From Neoceratodus forsteri (Eukaryota > Chordata > Ceratodontiformes > Ceratodontidae), in contig CM028136.1 in assembly GCA_016271365.2 (NCBI GenBank), forward strand, positions 466,362,001-466,426,000: DNA of 64,000 nt, in the 5' to 3' direction. This document shows positions 22,347 to 34,172 of the stretch, piece after piece. A model generated the notes under the pieces. It worked only from the letters and a program-made list of their open reading frames with translations. It was not told the DNA's origin and ran no database searches. A program made the translations under genes and the position numbers. The stretch's first letter is position 1. The number at the start of each line of letters is the position of its first letter.

Positions 22347-23810
22347 ACCTTTTTCTGCCCCCCTTCCATAGGGCCTAGTGGATGAAGAAGCTCTCTCTTT
22401 AGAAGAGTTGATTCTGTAAGTGGCCTTATATTCATCCACTTTCTTCACGTAGGCAACAGTGGATTCTCCAAATAGGGAATTTCCTTCTAAAGGAAAGTCC
22501 AGGGCCTTGGATTGAGTATCCTGAGTAAGGTTCGTGGCCCTGAGCCAAGCAAACCTTCTTTGTACCACAGTGTTAGCCATCCATCTGGCTGCAGTATCAT
22601 TTGAATCAGCAGCCATCTGGAACTGGTACTTAGCCACCTCCAGCTCAAACCTGGCAGTTTCAGCCATGTCTTCAGACAAGGGTGAGGGGGCTTTCATGGA
22701 CATGTCCAGTACCGACTGCAACAGGGATTTTTGATACTAGGCTGCATAAGCTTGAAAGGTAGCCTGTTTCATGGCCAAATAAGTTGACAAATAGCCTTTT
22801 TTGGCCATACTGTCTATTTTTCTGGAGTCCTTGTCCGGAGGGTAGGAGGACAGGGGGGACTCTGGCTTTGTCACAGGCAGCCTGCTGTAAAACCCACTGA
22901 TGGTCTGAATGGGAGAAAAGGAAATCAGCTCCCGTCCTGTCCAACTATTATTTTTTATCTATTCTCCTATCAACAAGAAAAACAGAATTAGTGGTCTACA
23001 GAAGTTTCAGGGTGTCCTTTTTAGAATAATTTATAAACTGGCAGAAGGAGGGCTTTTGTGGGTGTTAAACCCATCATATTCAAGTATTCAATTTCTTCCT
23101 CATCCTCAATCCGCTCTGTGGTAGCAATATCCAAAGCATCTGCCATTCTCCTCAAAATGTGAGGAATGATCCTCAGAAACCCTGGGGGGAGAACCAAAGT
23201 CCTGCTCAGGGGACACCTCGGGGGGGAATTGGTTCATCCTCCTCAAAAGGATCCTCCTCCTCCTCAAAAAATTGCTCCTCTAGCAAGGAGAGCAACACAT
23301 CACTGCTAGCCTGGGGATGGGGGGAAGCTGCTGGGGATGATGTTTTGTAGTGCCTGGATAATTTTAAAAGCCTGGGCTATTTCTTGAGCCGAGGGCAAAG
23401 CAGGCACTTGTGCAGAAATCCCTGGTTTAGCAGGAGAGGTTCTGCATGTTTCACTTTCTTCAGCTTCTCTGAGGGAACCAAGGAGTCAGCCGGTTCTTTA
23501 CTTCTTTTTGCCCGTATCAGGGCCAGGGGTAAGCAAACTTGTCGGTTCAGCCACAGCAGATTGGGGTGTCAGCTGGTCAGAGCCTGAGGGACCCCTAGGA
23601 AATCTGTTATTGAGTCTTTCAAGGAGTTTTTCCACAGTTTTGTCCAGGAAAGTTTTGCATATTTCATAATCCTGGTCCAGATGTTTGAACCCCAGACAAA
23701 CCACACGTAAGGTGTGCTTGTCTGCCTTAGCCAACACCATCTACACATTTTAAACAATTCTTAAAACTGGGCTCTCCGGTTTTCCTTTTAGGTTTCTCTG
23801 ACACGGTAAT
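22347..23810 (-). pseudogene. DIRS-3 gag, N-terminal and core part
   Basis: The core at 22721-22347 reads DMAETARFELEVAKYQFQMA, ARWMANTVVQRRFAWLRATN, LTQDTQSKALDFPLEGNSLF and YVKKVDEYKATY, ending GRGAEKG at the DIRS-5 junction. Upstream pieces (22944-22672 and 23740-23498) include a QAACDKA segment and the degraded Cys module CLGFKHLDQDYEICKTFL. At least two frameshifts separate them. The C-terminus lies at 9880-10108. Confidence 0.82.
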
Positions 23811-24244
23811 GCCCAAAGAGAAAACACTAACCGCTAATTTAAAAAAAAAAAAATAAAAATATAAAGTGTTAATTCGGTTACTTTTTTTTTTTTTGCAGTC
23901 TGTTCAGAACAGATAGCAACCGAACCGAAGAGATGACAAATGAACCGGCTCAGCAGTTCTGTAACCAATAAAAGCGGTTACAAAAACAGTAAAATATACA
24001 AAGAAAACTAACTAGTAAACACACTAAATCTAAGGCTCTTTAATCAGAGAGCACCGATAAAATTAAATAACTAACCCAGTTCCCTCAAGGTTATACTGAA
24101 CCGCGAAGAACTGGAAAAATAATTTAAACAATTAAGATTTTTTACTGGGAATTAATAGAGACAGTAAAAAATTAAAAAAACATAAAAACTTAAGTATATT
24201 TCATCTTTTTCACACGAAAGAGGATGACGACAACTCCGAGCGAC
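23811..24244. other. DIRS-3 5' untranslated region
   Basis: AT-rich sequence between the gag start and the right terminal repeat, with A/T homopolymers near 23840 and 23881 and several aaccg/cggtt motifs that recur in the DIRS-7 and DIRS-9 leaders. No coding capacity is evident. Confidence 0.6.
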
Positions 24245-24425
24245 CAGACTTTCAGGTGGAGAGAAAAATCTGAAGAAGTTAGAACACTACAGCTGGTAGA
24301 GATTTGAAAGATGCTCACATGCAAAGAATTCTACTCATTTGCATGTGTTCCATACCTCCGAGCAGTCCAACTCTCCAGGCTTACTGCATAAAGTTATGAA
24401 TATCCTAAGCATTACCGGGGTTAGA
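24245..24425 (-). repeat. DIRS-3 right (sense 5') inverted terminal repeat
   Basis: Complement of 6438-6640. It ends attaccggggttagaa, after which DIRS-2 recombinase coding sequence resumes (cttaggattta). Confidence 0.85.
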
Positions 24426-24923
24426 ACTTAGGATTTATACGTAAAGCCACGCTGTCTTTGTGGAAAATCAAATAAGGCTCTTTACACATCAGAGTCTGGA
24501 GCTCAGAAATTCTTCGAGCAGAAGTAACGGCAACCAAAAATAACGTCTTCCAAGAGAGTAAACGTAGCCGCAGGTTCAAAGGGGGGGTAGGGCGAGCTTC
24601 TCCAAAACAAAGAGAAGATCCCAAGGGGGAACAGGATCTTTAACGGGAAGCTTCATATGAAGGATGCCTCTGAGGAAGGTACGGGTAACCTCCAATTGAG
24701 CCACTGTTCTGCCAAGGACAGGAGTGTGGCAAGCAGAAAGAGCAGCCAGGTGTACCTTAATGAAGGAGTAGCTCAGACCTGACTCCGAAAAGGGATAACA
24801 GGTATTCCAACAGAATACTGACCGGACAGGCCAAAGGATCCAGACGACGTGCCGTGGCCTCAAGCAGAAGCGCTTCCACTTCATAGCATAAGTGGCTCTT
24901 ATGGAGGGTTTTCTAGCCTCCAC
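24426..24923 (-). pseudogene. DIRS-2 tyrosine recombinase, N-terminal part
   Basis: Sense from 24923: MEARKPSIRATYAMKWKRFC, then FIKVHLAALSACHTPVLGRT, then a frameshift near 24600 into LSWKTLFLVAVTSARRISEL with the first catalytic Arg, and FHKDSVALRINPKF ending at the DIRS-3 junction. It continues at 6437. Confidence 0.83.
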
Positions 24924-24959
24924 CAGGACTTCAGTGACCTAATCCGAAACAAAGTTTGA

Positions 24960-26740
24960 CTAGGTTCTCAGGAGCCATGCAATAAGACGCAGGGATCACA
25001 AGTTTCGATGAACTAAGGTCCCACTGTCCTGGGAAAGTAAGTGAGAGCTCAGAGGAAGCGCAACTGGAGGAGCCACTCTTAAGTTGTTATAGAGGAAACC
25101 AGATTTAATCGGGGCACAAAGGAGCTATGAGAATCATAGCGGTTCCCTCCATTTGCGCCTTGTGGAGTACCCTCAGAAGGAGCGGGAACGGCAGGAAAGC
25201 ATAAAGAAACCTCCCCTTCCAGGAGAGGGACAACGCATCTTGCCAGAAAGCACCAGGCTCGGCATCTAGTAAGCAAAAACTGGGCAGTTTTGCATTGGTG
25301 GCGGAGGCAAACTGGTCCAATTCAGAGGTTCCCCAAGTGACGAATAGGACGTCGACCACAGACTGGAGGAGCGACCATTCGTGAGCCCTTGACCGTGTAC
25401 GGCTGAGGACATCTGCTAGAGTATTCTGCACTCCCAGGACGTGGACTGCCGAAATGGAGATTTGGTGGGCAATGGTCCAATCTCACACCCTCATGGTCTC
25501 CCTGCAAACGGGGTAGGAGTGTGTGCCTCCCTGTTTGTTGATATCGACCACCACCAACATGTTGTCCGTCTGAATCAGAAGATGTTCAGGGTGGAGTGCC
25601 GTGCTCAAGGTCTGAAGTGTGTAGAGAATGGCTCTCATTTCCAGGACAGTGATGTGCAGGGCCTCCTCTGTCGCAGACCAAGATCCCTCTGTCCTGTGAA
25701 CCACGAGGTGAGCCCCCCATCCCGAGGCTGAGGTGTCCATTGTAAGAATCTGTACAGGAACCTCCCTCTGGAATGGGATTCCTTCCTGTAAAACAGGAGA
25801 GGTCAACCAGGTTAATTTCAGGCGAACGGGAAGCGTCACCGCGACTAGGAGATCCAGGTCGTCCCGAGTCTGATCCCACTGAACCCGAAGAGTCCACTGG
25901 ATGGTTCTCATCCTGAGCCTCACAAAGGGGACGGTGACAATGGATGCTGCCAAGTGGCCCAGCAGCTGAAGCCAAAGTCTTGCAGTGCCACGGATGCCGA
26001 ATAAACCTGGCCGGCAAGGGACCAGAGGCGGTCTGCCCTGTCCGGTGGCAGGTAAGCCTTTCCTGTGACAGTGCTGAGAACTGCCCCTGTGAACGGCAGC
26101 CGTTGCACTGGGATCAGGGACAATTTCACCATGTTAATAGTGATCCCCAGCCTCCAGAAGAGATTGCAAGTGTCCAGAATGGCAGACTGCAGGCGTTCCC
26201 TGGGTTCCAATCGTCTAGGTAAGGGAACACGTAATGCCCCTTCCTTCAAAGTGCTGCGGCCACCACCACGAGGCACTTTGTGAACACCCTTGGAGCAGAG
26301 GAGAGGCCAATGGGCAGAGCCCTGAACTGGAAATGACTGCCCTGGAAGGAGAACCGGAGGCATTTCCTGTGATGTTTTGCTATCCGGATGTTGAGGTAGG
26401 CGTCCTGCATGTCCAGGGACGCTAGTCAGTCGCCCTGCCTGACCATAGGAAGTAGGCTCTGCAGGGTGACCATCTGGAATTTCTTGTACTCAACCCACAG
26501 GCTGAGATACCTGAGGTCAAAGATTGGCTTTCAGGACCAGGAAGAGGTGAGAATAGAGCCCCATTCCCCACTGACCTGGAGGACTTTTTGAAGAGCAGGG
26601 CCCGTATTTCCTGCTGGATCAGACCTGCATGTTCCCTTGAATAATGGAATGGGGGTTGGGGCCTGCCCAGTGGGATGCTGATGAACACTACAGAGTGCCC
26701 GTTCTCTATGAGCTTGAGAACCCACTGGTCAGAGATCACT
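24960..26740 (-). pseudogene. DIRS-2 pol: RT, RNase H, methyltransferase-like segment
   Basis: RT near 26740-25954, with SDQWVLKLIENGHSVVF at its start and the catalytic box VFPYLDDW near 26230-26205. The reading frame around it is broken. RNase H at 25953-25483: LTMDTSASGWGAHLVV, HITVLEMRAILYTL and TDNMLVVVDINKQGGTHS, open for 156 codons. The C-terminal segment at 25431-25105: NTLADVLSRTRSRAHEWSLL, WGTSELDQFASATNAKL and LYAFLPFPLLLRVLHKA. Confidence 0.85.
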
Positions 26741-26799
26741 CCTCTCCAGGCTGCTGCAGTGAAACAGTGAGAAGGGGGGGGGGGCCTCCCACCTCCTCC

Positions 26800-27010
26800 C
26801 CCAATACCCTGGGGGGTTAGCCTGTGGCGTCAGACAGTGGGGAAGGGAGGGAGAGGAGGAGGGCTGGGTGGGTCTAGATAGTAGAGAGGCGCCGCCAGCA
26901 GCTCCTCTGTGGTCACCACACCGACTGTAGCCACCCTGTTGAGGCTGCTGGTGCTGTTAACGGAGTTATTGTTGATGCCGTTCTTGGTTCCCTCCCATGG
27001 CCACAAAAAC
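26800..27010 (-). pseudogene. DIRS-2 gag C-terminal end
   Basis: Low-complexity Asn/Ser/Pro-rich reading (NGINNNSVNSTSSLNRVA) between pol and the LINE insertion. Assigned by position: the gag core continues on the far side of the LINE at 34173. Confidence 0.5.
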
Positions 27011-27325
27011 AAGACCATCAAAACTGCATCCGTTTCGGGCGTTACATGGACTGCACGGAGCGAACGGCCTTAGGGGAGTTCTGTAATCTGTTAATAGTTG
27101 TGTCTGTAGGGGGTGTGGCTTAGCCCTAGACCAAGATGGTGCCTTAAGAGACCAGCGCTACAAACCAGAGCTTAACATTCGTTGTGTACCCATTCCTCAG
27201 AAGAGCTAAAATGCTTAATTTTCACATCGGATGTTGTGGGAAGCTACTCCTTGCCTGCGGTATGGTTTGCTGGAATAAACAATACAAATTCTTTCTAATT
27301 CGAGCTCAGACGACCTCCCGAATGC

Positions 27326-28612
27326 ATGATGCACGCACTGATCGATGGGGGAGAGCTCTCAATACAGGAGATGTGCGCTTCAATTATGCAGCGAATGGAT
27401 GCTCTAACCCTAGCCACCAATATCTCCACGGGTACAATCCAACAATTGGATGCCAGAATGGGGAGTACAGAACAGAAAGTAGAGGGACATGAAACTGTTC
27501 TCCAGGGTCACTGAGCCACGATGCGTGAGCAGGTAGCCCAAATCAAACAGATGCAAGATAAAATCGACTATCTCGAAAACAGGAGTCACCGAAATAATCT
27601 TAGGCTGCTGGGCTTTCCGGAGGGCTGTGAGAAGGGGAAACCTGTGAACTTTCTACAGCAGGCCTTACCGGTGCTCCTGAAACTGCCACTACACACACTG
27701 ATTACCAAAGAATGGGCCCACAGATCCCTACAGCAAAAGCCAGCAGCTGGAGCAAAACCGCGACTGATTGCCCGTATATTAAACTTTGCAGAGAAAATGA
27801 CTATACAGGCCCGAGCTAGGGAAATGGGCACACTGATGTGGCAAGGCCACAAGATCCTGATTTTTCAGGACTATTCCCAAGAGCTGGCACTTGAGCACAA
27901 GTCCTATACAGAGGCACGGCGTCGCCTCCATGATCTCAATATCCCCTGCTCCCTTCAATATCCAGATGTCCTGCAAATGACTCATAATGGTACCCAGCAG
28001 CAGTTTTATACCTCCGAGGCAGCAATGGACTTTATTTCAGCAACCTGGCCCTTCCAGACTACCCAAAGTCACAGCCCACCACTGGATACCTCAAGGGCTG
28101 AGTACTTGGACTGAAGATCCCCACTAAAGAAAGCCCCAGACCTTCAACAGGGCAGCACGGACCTATCTAAAGGCTGGAGAGAACCGGAACCCCGATACCC
28201 CAAGGGCCAAAAACCACCTACCTCAGTGTCGCATGCTAAACGCGACCACCCGAAGGATAGAGGCAAGGCCAGAGGCCCCTCCGAACCATCGGAGCTTACG
28301 GCACTATGCGAGGAAGCTGTGGAACCCATCTATACCAGCCCACATTTCTCGCAAAACCGCTTTGCCCTCCTGGACTCCTCTGAGCTCAATCTTGTACCCG
28401 AAAACCAGATGGGCATGGAACTCTCTGCAACTGAACAGCAAGACCAGACCGAAGATGGCAGACAGACATCCTGGGCTGACACAACAGATATTGCACTACC
28501 AATGTGGACGGTTTCACTCTCCTCCCAGGACCGAGGCCTAGTTGCTGGAATGACGCAGCCCAAGAAAGACAACTCTGAGGAGAAGACACTTCACAAAGAG
28601 CTCCCTGTCTGA
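27326..28612 (+). pseudogene. L1-Tx1 ORF1 (RNA-binding chaperone), two in-frame stops
   Basis: A single frame runs from ATG 27326 to 28612, interrupted by TGA at 27512 and 28112. The N-terminal part looks coiled-coil (heptad-like QMQDKIDYLENRSHRNNLRL). Then comes the L1 ORF1 RRM-like block (LRLLGFPEGCEKG), then the C-terminal part with KPRLIARILNFAEKMTIQAR and HKILIFQDYSQELALEHKSY. The last 128 codons after the second stop are Pro/Lys/Ser-rich with NRFALLDSSELN. In the L1 group this protein binds the element RNA in the cytoplasmic particle. Confidence 0.82.
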
Positions 28613-29598
28613 GCAGTTCAGATAAGTGTCCTTAGGTCTACTGTCTGGGGAGTAATGGGATGGCTTAACAGGGGAAGGGGGTTAGAGAGGATTGTTGCAA
28701 TTGCTCTCTCTGACCCTCGCCATTTGGGTTCAGATGGGCAGTATGGCTTCTGCCTGCCCCTCCCTAAAAATACACTCTGCCTTCTAGGACAGTTACGTTC
28801 GATTCCTACTTTATGTGTATGTTGTAAAGAAAGTCAGAAGAATTGGAAAGGCAATTTTTTCTCCTCTCTCTGCAAGGTAGCAAGTTGTGGGATGAACCTA
28901 CAGCGACTGACTCCCAGCCACTTGGTAACACTGGCATGGTCATTTCGGGGGTTAGTAAGACAGCCCCTACATTAAGATACCACCCCCTTTTCCTGTATTA
29001 TGGGCACTAATCCTCCCCTTCCCACAAGTTCTGCCTTCCCCCTGAGCTTCTCCCGTACCTTGAAGCGCTGATGGATACAATATATGTGCTCTGGAAGGCC
29101 TACTTGGTACAAAACACAGCACCAGACACGGTTCATATACCTCAGCCTTGCACTGGTGGACCGACCACTGTAGATGTCTTAGCCCTGCGGGCTCTTTAAA
29201 AGCCCACTTCCCCACAGGAGAGGAGGCACTCGCCAATGGCTGGGGACCTAGCCGGCTAGGTGCCACCTCTATCTTCAGAAGATAACTTTCTTTCTTTTCT
29301 TTAATATTTTTTCCTTTTGTTGCTCGCTTTCTGTGAGTTTCACCCTAGTTAGGGTTTTGCATACACATTCTGGTATTAATGCAAATTGTTACAGGTTCAA
29401 CAGTATTGTGATAACCTAGGCGGTAAGAGTGCTTTATCTAGTGAATAAGTCAGCCTAAGCCTTTCTGTCTCCACTACAATGGTTGAGAAGCCTCTGCTAC
29501 TATATACCCCATAAGAAAGTTCAGCTGTGGGCCCATACACTGCATCTCTTTCTCTGGAGTGAGACTACTCCACATACTTCCCCTTTTCACATCAAGTT
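28613..29598. other. LINE inter-ORF region
   Basis: No domain recognised. Unusually long for an L1 inter-ORF spacer, so it may hold an unrecognised older insertion. Confidence 0.4.
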
Positions 29599-29650
29599 TC
29601 AGAAACATAGAAGTTGACAGCAGATAAGGACCGCAAGGCCCATCCAGTCT
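29599..29650 (-). repeat. CR1 3'-tail fragment within the L1 inter-ORF region
   Basis: agaaacatagaagttgacag, then cagataaggaccgc and ggcccatccagtctgcc, matches the terminal bases of the CR1-like copy at 46273-46340. It sits about 40 bases upstream of the ORF2 ATG. It is a very short insertion, or a shared tail picked up by template switching. Confidence 0.8.
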
Positions 29651-29689
29651 GCCTCACAGAAAAGAGGATCAGACGCTGCCCCCCACATT

Positions 29690-32600
29690 ATGGCACAGTT
29701 GCTTTTCCACACGTGGAACGTGAGGGGGCTCAACTCCCCCATCAAAAAAAAAAAAAGGTAATTTCCCACCTAAAAAGGCTAAAAACTAAAGTTGCCTTTT
29801 TGCAAGACACCAAACTGACTGATATGGACCATAAGAGATTACTGAAATACTGGACTGGCCAAATTGATCACTCTAATGCACCCTCTAAGAAGCATTGTGT
29901 GCTCATTTTGATACGCAAGTCCCTACAGTGGTCCCTTAAAAGCTCCATCAGGGACAAGGAGGGTAGGTGGATACTGAGCACAAACAATATCCCAACTGGT
30001 CTTGTTGCACTTTGCAATGTCTATGCCCCAAACGTAGATGAGCCTCAGTTTTTTTTCATACATTAGCTGAATCCATTAGTTCCTTCGTACCCCTGGGTTG
30101 CTCACTGCTCATGGGGGGGGGAGAATTTTAATTTTACACTGGCCCCTACCTTTGATAGGAACGATAATGAGAAAGAGGGGCATGTCAGGGGTGCCAGGGC
30201 ATTACAACAGCTTATGACAGACCATGGCCTCAGTGATGCATGGAGGATATTTCATCCTAGAACCAGAGATTATACCTTCCACTCCGAACTCCATGCTTCG
30301 CTTAGCAGGATAGACATCTGGCTTCTGTCCCCTTCCCTTTTACACAGTACTCTTGATGCAGCTATCCTTCCCCGGGTGATCTCAGACCATGCTCCAGTAC
30401 AGCTCCTGTTACAGTGGGGCTCGGACTCTTCCCCCCACTTGCCGATGGAGGCTTGACCCTCTCCTCATGTAGGACCCCGCCTTTATCCAGTGGGGGAAGA
30501 ATGAGGCCTCATTCTTCTTAGCCTTTAATCCCACCTTGGATTCCTCACCCGAGAACATCTGGGAGGCCTTCAAGGGCACCATGAGAGATAGTATTATCAG
30601 GTATGCAGCAGCTAAACAAACAGAAAGGGAGTAACATCTCCTATACCTGGAGACTCCGCTAACTTGTGCTGAAGCCAAATTTAAGGCCATGCCTGCTCCC
30701 TTCCCCGCCTCCCCAACTGGGAGAGCAATCCTTGGACTTCACCTTGAGATCAACCAACTCAACAGAAAGGCAGACGTGGCTATTCTCCGTCTCAGACATA
30801 CCTTCTGGGATGGGAAAGAAGGGTGGGAAAGTGTTGGCATCCCAACTTAGGTGACAAAAGACTAGTCTGTTCATCCCTGGACTGAAAAATACCCAGGGGA
30901 ACCTGGACTGTAGTCCCCAGGGCATTAATCAAATAATGGCCGCCTTCTACGAGAAGATCTATACCACCACACACAGCACACCTGCTGTTGGTACCCAACC
31001 CTTTCTCCAAAGCTTGCATCTTCCTACCCTTACTCCCCAACAAGGCCAAGAACTAGAGGCCCCTATTGCCAAACATGATGGACACTGCCATTCAGAGCCT
31101 CCAGGTGGGTAAATCACCAGGAAACTATGGATATACAGCAGATTTCTATCAGGCACTAGCCCCAGTAATCACCCCACTTCTCACTGAAATTTTCCAAGAA
31201 TCCAAAAATCGCAGGGACCCTTCCTCCCTTCAAGAGGCAACCACTGTGGTCATCCCCAAGAAAGGTAAGGACCCTTCTAGCCCGAATAATTACCGTCCGA
31301 TTTCCCTTATTAATTTGGACAGCAAAATATATGCCAAGGTACTCGCCTCAAGGTTGAGTCCCCTCTTGTTGCACCTTATTCACCCATCCCAGGTGGGATT
31401 TGTTCCCGGGCGTCACAGTACTGATCCTTCACGGACTTTGATTAATCTTATGCATGTAGCCCGCCACCTGCTCACTCCTGCAGTGGCCATGGCAGTGGAC
31501 TTCGAAAAAGCATTTGATTCGCTCAAGTGGGACTACCTATATTTGGTCTCATCCCACCTGGGTACGGGTGAAGGGTTTAATCACCAAAGTTCGGGCTATC
31601 TACAACAACCCTACAGTCAGAGTTGCCACCAATAACATGGTCTCCCCCCAGTTTCCACTTGCCCGGGGTACTAGACAGGGGTGCCCACTATCCCCTCTCC
31701 TCTTTGTCCTCGCAGTGGAACCACTCACGGTCGCTATCAGACAGCACCCAGATATAAAGGGAATTGAGGTAGGAGATGCAGCCTATTCTACTGTTATGTA
31801 TGCCGATGACTTATTCCTCCCCCTACTGGACGGACCTCTCTCAGTCCCACCTGTGTTGGCACTACTGGACTCATCTGCCAACCACTCAGGCCTGAAGCTC
31901 AACCAAAACAAAACACAACTTTTTCCCCTAAACGAGCCTTGCTCCCAGACTACTGCACAGACCTACGGGCTTCTTTGGGCTCCCCTGGGAATCACATTCC
32001 TGGGCATTAAGCTCACCCACAGAATAGAGGACATTTGGAATGCTAATGCAACCCACATCTGCTGGCCTGTAAGACAGAGTTTAACAGGTGGTGGAAATTA
32101 AACCTCACCCTAGCTGGTAAGATAGCAACCATAAAGATGGTAATCGTGCCCAAATTTCTCTGATAGCTCACATACCCATTTCCCTTCACAAACAATGGTT
32201 TAAACCTATAGACACCTTGATAGGAGACTTTTGCTGGGAAGGTTCCAAACCCCATTTCAACCGTTCAAAGCTTCGTGCTCACTGGACACGAGCAAGGTGA
32301 AATCTCCCATGAGTGGAGGACTATAAATGGGCTTTCCAGGTGGCACAGATAGTGCAGTGGTGTACAAATGACCCAGCTCACAAAAGACAATGGGTCCATA
32401 TCAAGCAAGATATGGCTTCAACTGCCTCTCCCACCACACATATTCTTGCCCTTGACAAACCCGGTTTCTCCCATCCCTCTCACTCTCAAGACCACACACT
32501 CTCCCACCACTGCGTCCTCTAAGAAAATCTGGTACTATATAAACAGACTGTCGTTGGACCTTCTTCCTCTGCCCATGGTACCTCTCTGGCAAAATCCATC

Positions 32601-33470
32601 CATTACAATTGGTCACCAGACAGTGCTCTGGCAAACTTGACTGAAGAAAGGTACTTGTAAGGTGGGAGACATATGGGACCCCAATGTGGCTACTGTGGCC
32701 ACTTTTCAATCCCTGCAGGACAGGTGGGGGCTCCCAGGAACAGACTTCTGGAAATATCTCCAGATAAGGGCCGACCTCAAACCCCCGTTTAGTACCCACT
32801 CCAAGCATACCAACTCCGAGGTACTACAAACCTGGATGCAGAACCCGAAGGGATTAGCGGGCAGAATCAATGCCAGATACGGGACTCCCTCCCCTCCCAA
32901 TCAGAAGAATCCAAGCAAAGATGGGAAAGGATGCTTCAGTGCACCATTCCCACCAAACAATGGAACCAAGCCTGGCAAGATAACCACAAATGGTACCAAG
33001 ACGCAAGGACGAGACTGATCCAGAACAAAATCTTATTCTTGGTACAAAACTCCCATGGTTCTTTGCAAAGCTAAACTTCTTAACTCTGACTGCTGCTGGC
33101 GTTGCCAGGTGAAGGGAAGTCATTTAGCTCATCCACTTTGGTCATGTAACAAGGTTCAACAAGTCTGGAGACAAGTCTGTGCCCTGGCTACAAAGGTTCC
33201 CCACAAACACATCCCACAGGTGCCCCTGTTCTTTCTTTTGGGTATCAGAACTGCACTCCCACACCTGTCCCAGTCTGAATGCAGATGGTTAGCCTTACTG
33301 GCCCTTCAAACTAAAAGGGCCCTGGTGTGCAAATGGCGTACCACTTGTAACCAGATGGTCCAGTTTCAGAAATGTTGGGCCCCATACCAACCCGCCAGAA
33401 GTGGTGGGATGAACACTTACCAGCCATGGTTCCCCCTCAGACAGTCGTGAATAATAGAGGGATGCCTGTG
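29690..33470 (+). pseudogene. L1-Tx1 ORF2: endonuclease, reverse transcriptase, Cys-rich C-terminus
   Basis: ATG at 29690 gives MAQLLFHTWNVRGLNSPI, the start of an apurinic-type endonuclease; a 13-A run (29744-29756) then shifts the frame into KVISHLKRLKTKVAFLQDTK. The endonuclease end has SRIDIWLL and VISDHAPVQLLL near 30310-30410. RT blocks are NNYRPISLINLDSKIYAKV (near 31290), QVGFVPGRHS, AVDFEKAFDSLKW (near 31500), GTRQGCPLSPLLF (near 31670) and the catalytic VMYADDLFLPL (near 31800), which is intact. The C-terminus has the LINE zinc-knuckle-like CWRCQVKGSHLAHPLWSC near 33090-33145. About six frameshifts or stops inactivate it. Confidence 0.88.
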
Positions 33471-34172
33471 TGGTGCTCTTCAGATACCAATTCCACTCCA
33501 TGATCAAAACTATTATGTACACTGGGGAAGACCTTAGAGAAGGGGCACTGCGCCCCCCGTAGGACTTAGGCTCATACTCTTACTGTTTAGTTTTAGAATG
33601 TTACAGTTTTATAATGTAGGGTCCCATAGGTGCAGGACTGGAAGACAGTATTTCTTACTTAGCGGATAATGTTCAAAGACAGTACCCAAATGTATACCGT
33701 AATCTATACAGGCATTAGTACACGAGCATACAGATTCTTTGGGAGGCATCCTCTGAAACAAAAGAAATGCACACAAAGTCCTGTTTGAATCCTGCCCAAA
33801 CGATTTCTGGTATGGGATTTAGACCTGATCCATGGTAGAAGCATAGGAATACTGGATCTCTTGCCCCATGTCACCGCTTTCACTAGTGCTCACAATCCTT
33901 GGAAGGTGAGTAATATAACCTTTTCCTTGCACCTTGTTGGGAAAGTATTAACCTCACCACCATCTCCTACGCTGTGAGACCACCCCCTTGTTTCTTGCCC
34001 CCCTCTGGATCCCATCCTCAACTCCTTGTTCCCCCCCCTTTTATTTTAGTGCTCGTCCATTATATCCTCTGTAACTATTTTGTTTCATGTAACCATTCTG
34101 TACCTGTCTGTATTGTCTGTAAATTGTCTGTATGATGATACTTGAAAATAAAAAAATTTACAAATGAAAAAA
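33471..34172 (+). other. L1-Tx1 3' untranslated region
   Basis: Non-coding sequence following ORF2, ending in an A-rich tail directly joined to DIRS-2 gag at 34173. It contains ctgtctgtattgtctgtaaa, with a tgtctgt motif repeated three times, just before the tail. Confidence 0.7.

Larger units (their letters stand above)
6438..24425 (-). mobile_element. DIRS-3: full-length DIRS element inserted in DIRS-2 and itself interrupted
   Basis: The left inverted repeat (6438-6640) and right inverted repeat (24245-24425) are complementary over about 180 bases, including gcaaatgagtagaattcttt on the left and its complement on the right. The ICR is at 6925-7040. Sense order is gag (23800-22347, continued at 10108-9880), RT, RNase H, methyltransferase-like segment and recombinase. 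The gag is split by the DIRS-4/5 tandem. Removing that insertion and the 9804-10758 duplication leaves about 5.7 kb, a normal DIRS length. Both junctions with DIRS-2 are clean: aagaa on the left and ttagaa on the right, followed by cttagg. Confidence 0.88.
27011..34172 (+). mobile_element. L1-Tx1-like LINE inserted in DIRS-2 gag
   Basis: An autonomous-type non-LTR retrotransposon of about 7.1 kb with ORF1, ORF2 and an A-rich 3' end (gaaaataaaaaaatttac, then aaatgaaaaaaaata). It lies antisense to the host DIRS element. The exact 5' junction is not resolved; DIRS gag sequence is lost near 27010 and resumes at 34173. Near full length, but all ORFs are interrupted. Confidence 0.83.

Noticed and set aside
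33900..34165. Separate SINE at the LINE end
   Set aside because: No A/B box promoter is seen; it is continuous with the LINE 3' untranslated region.
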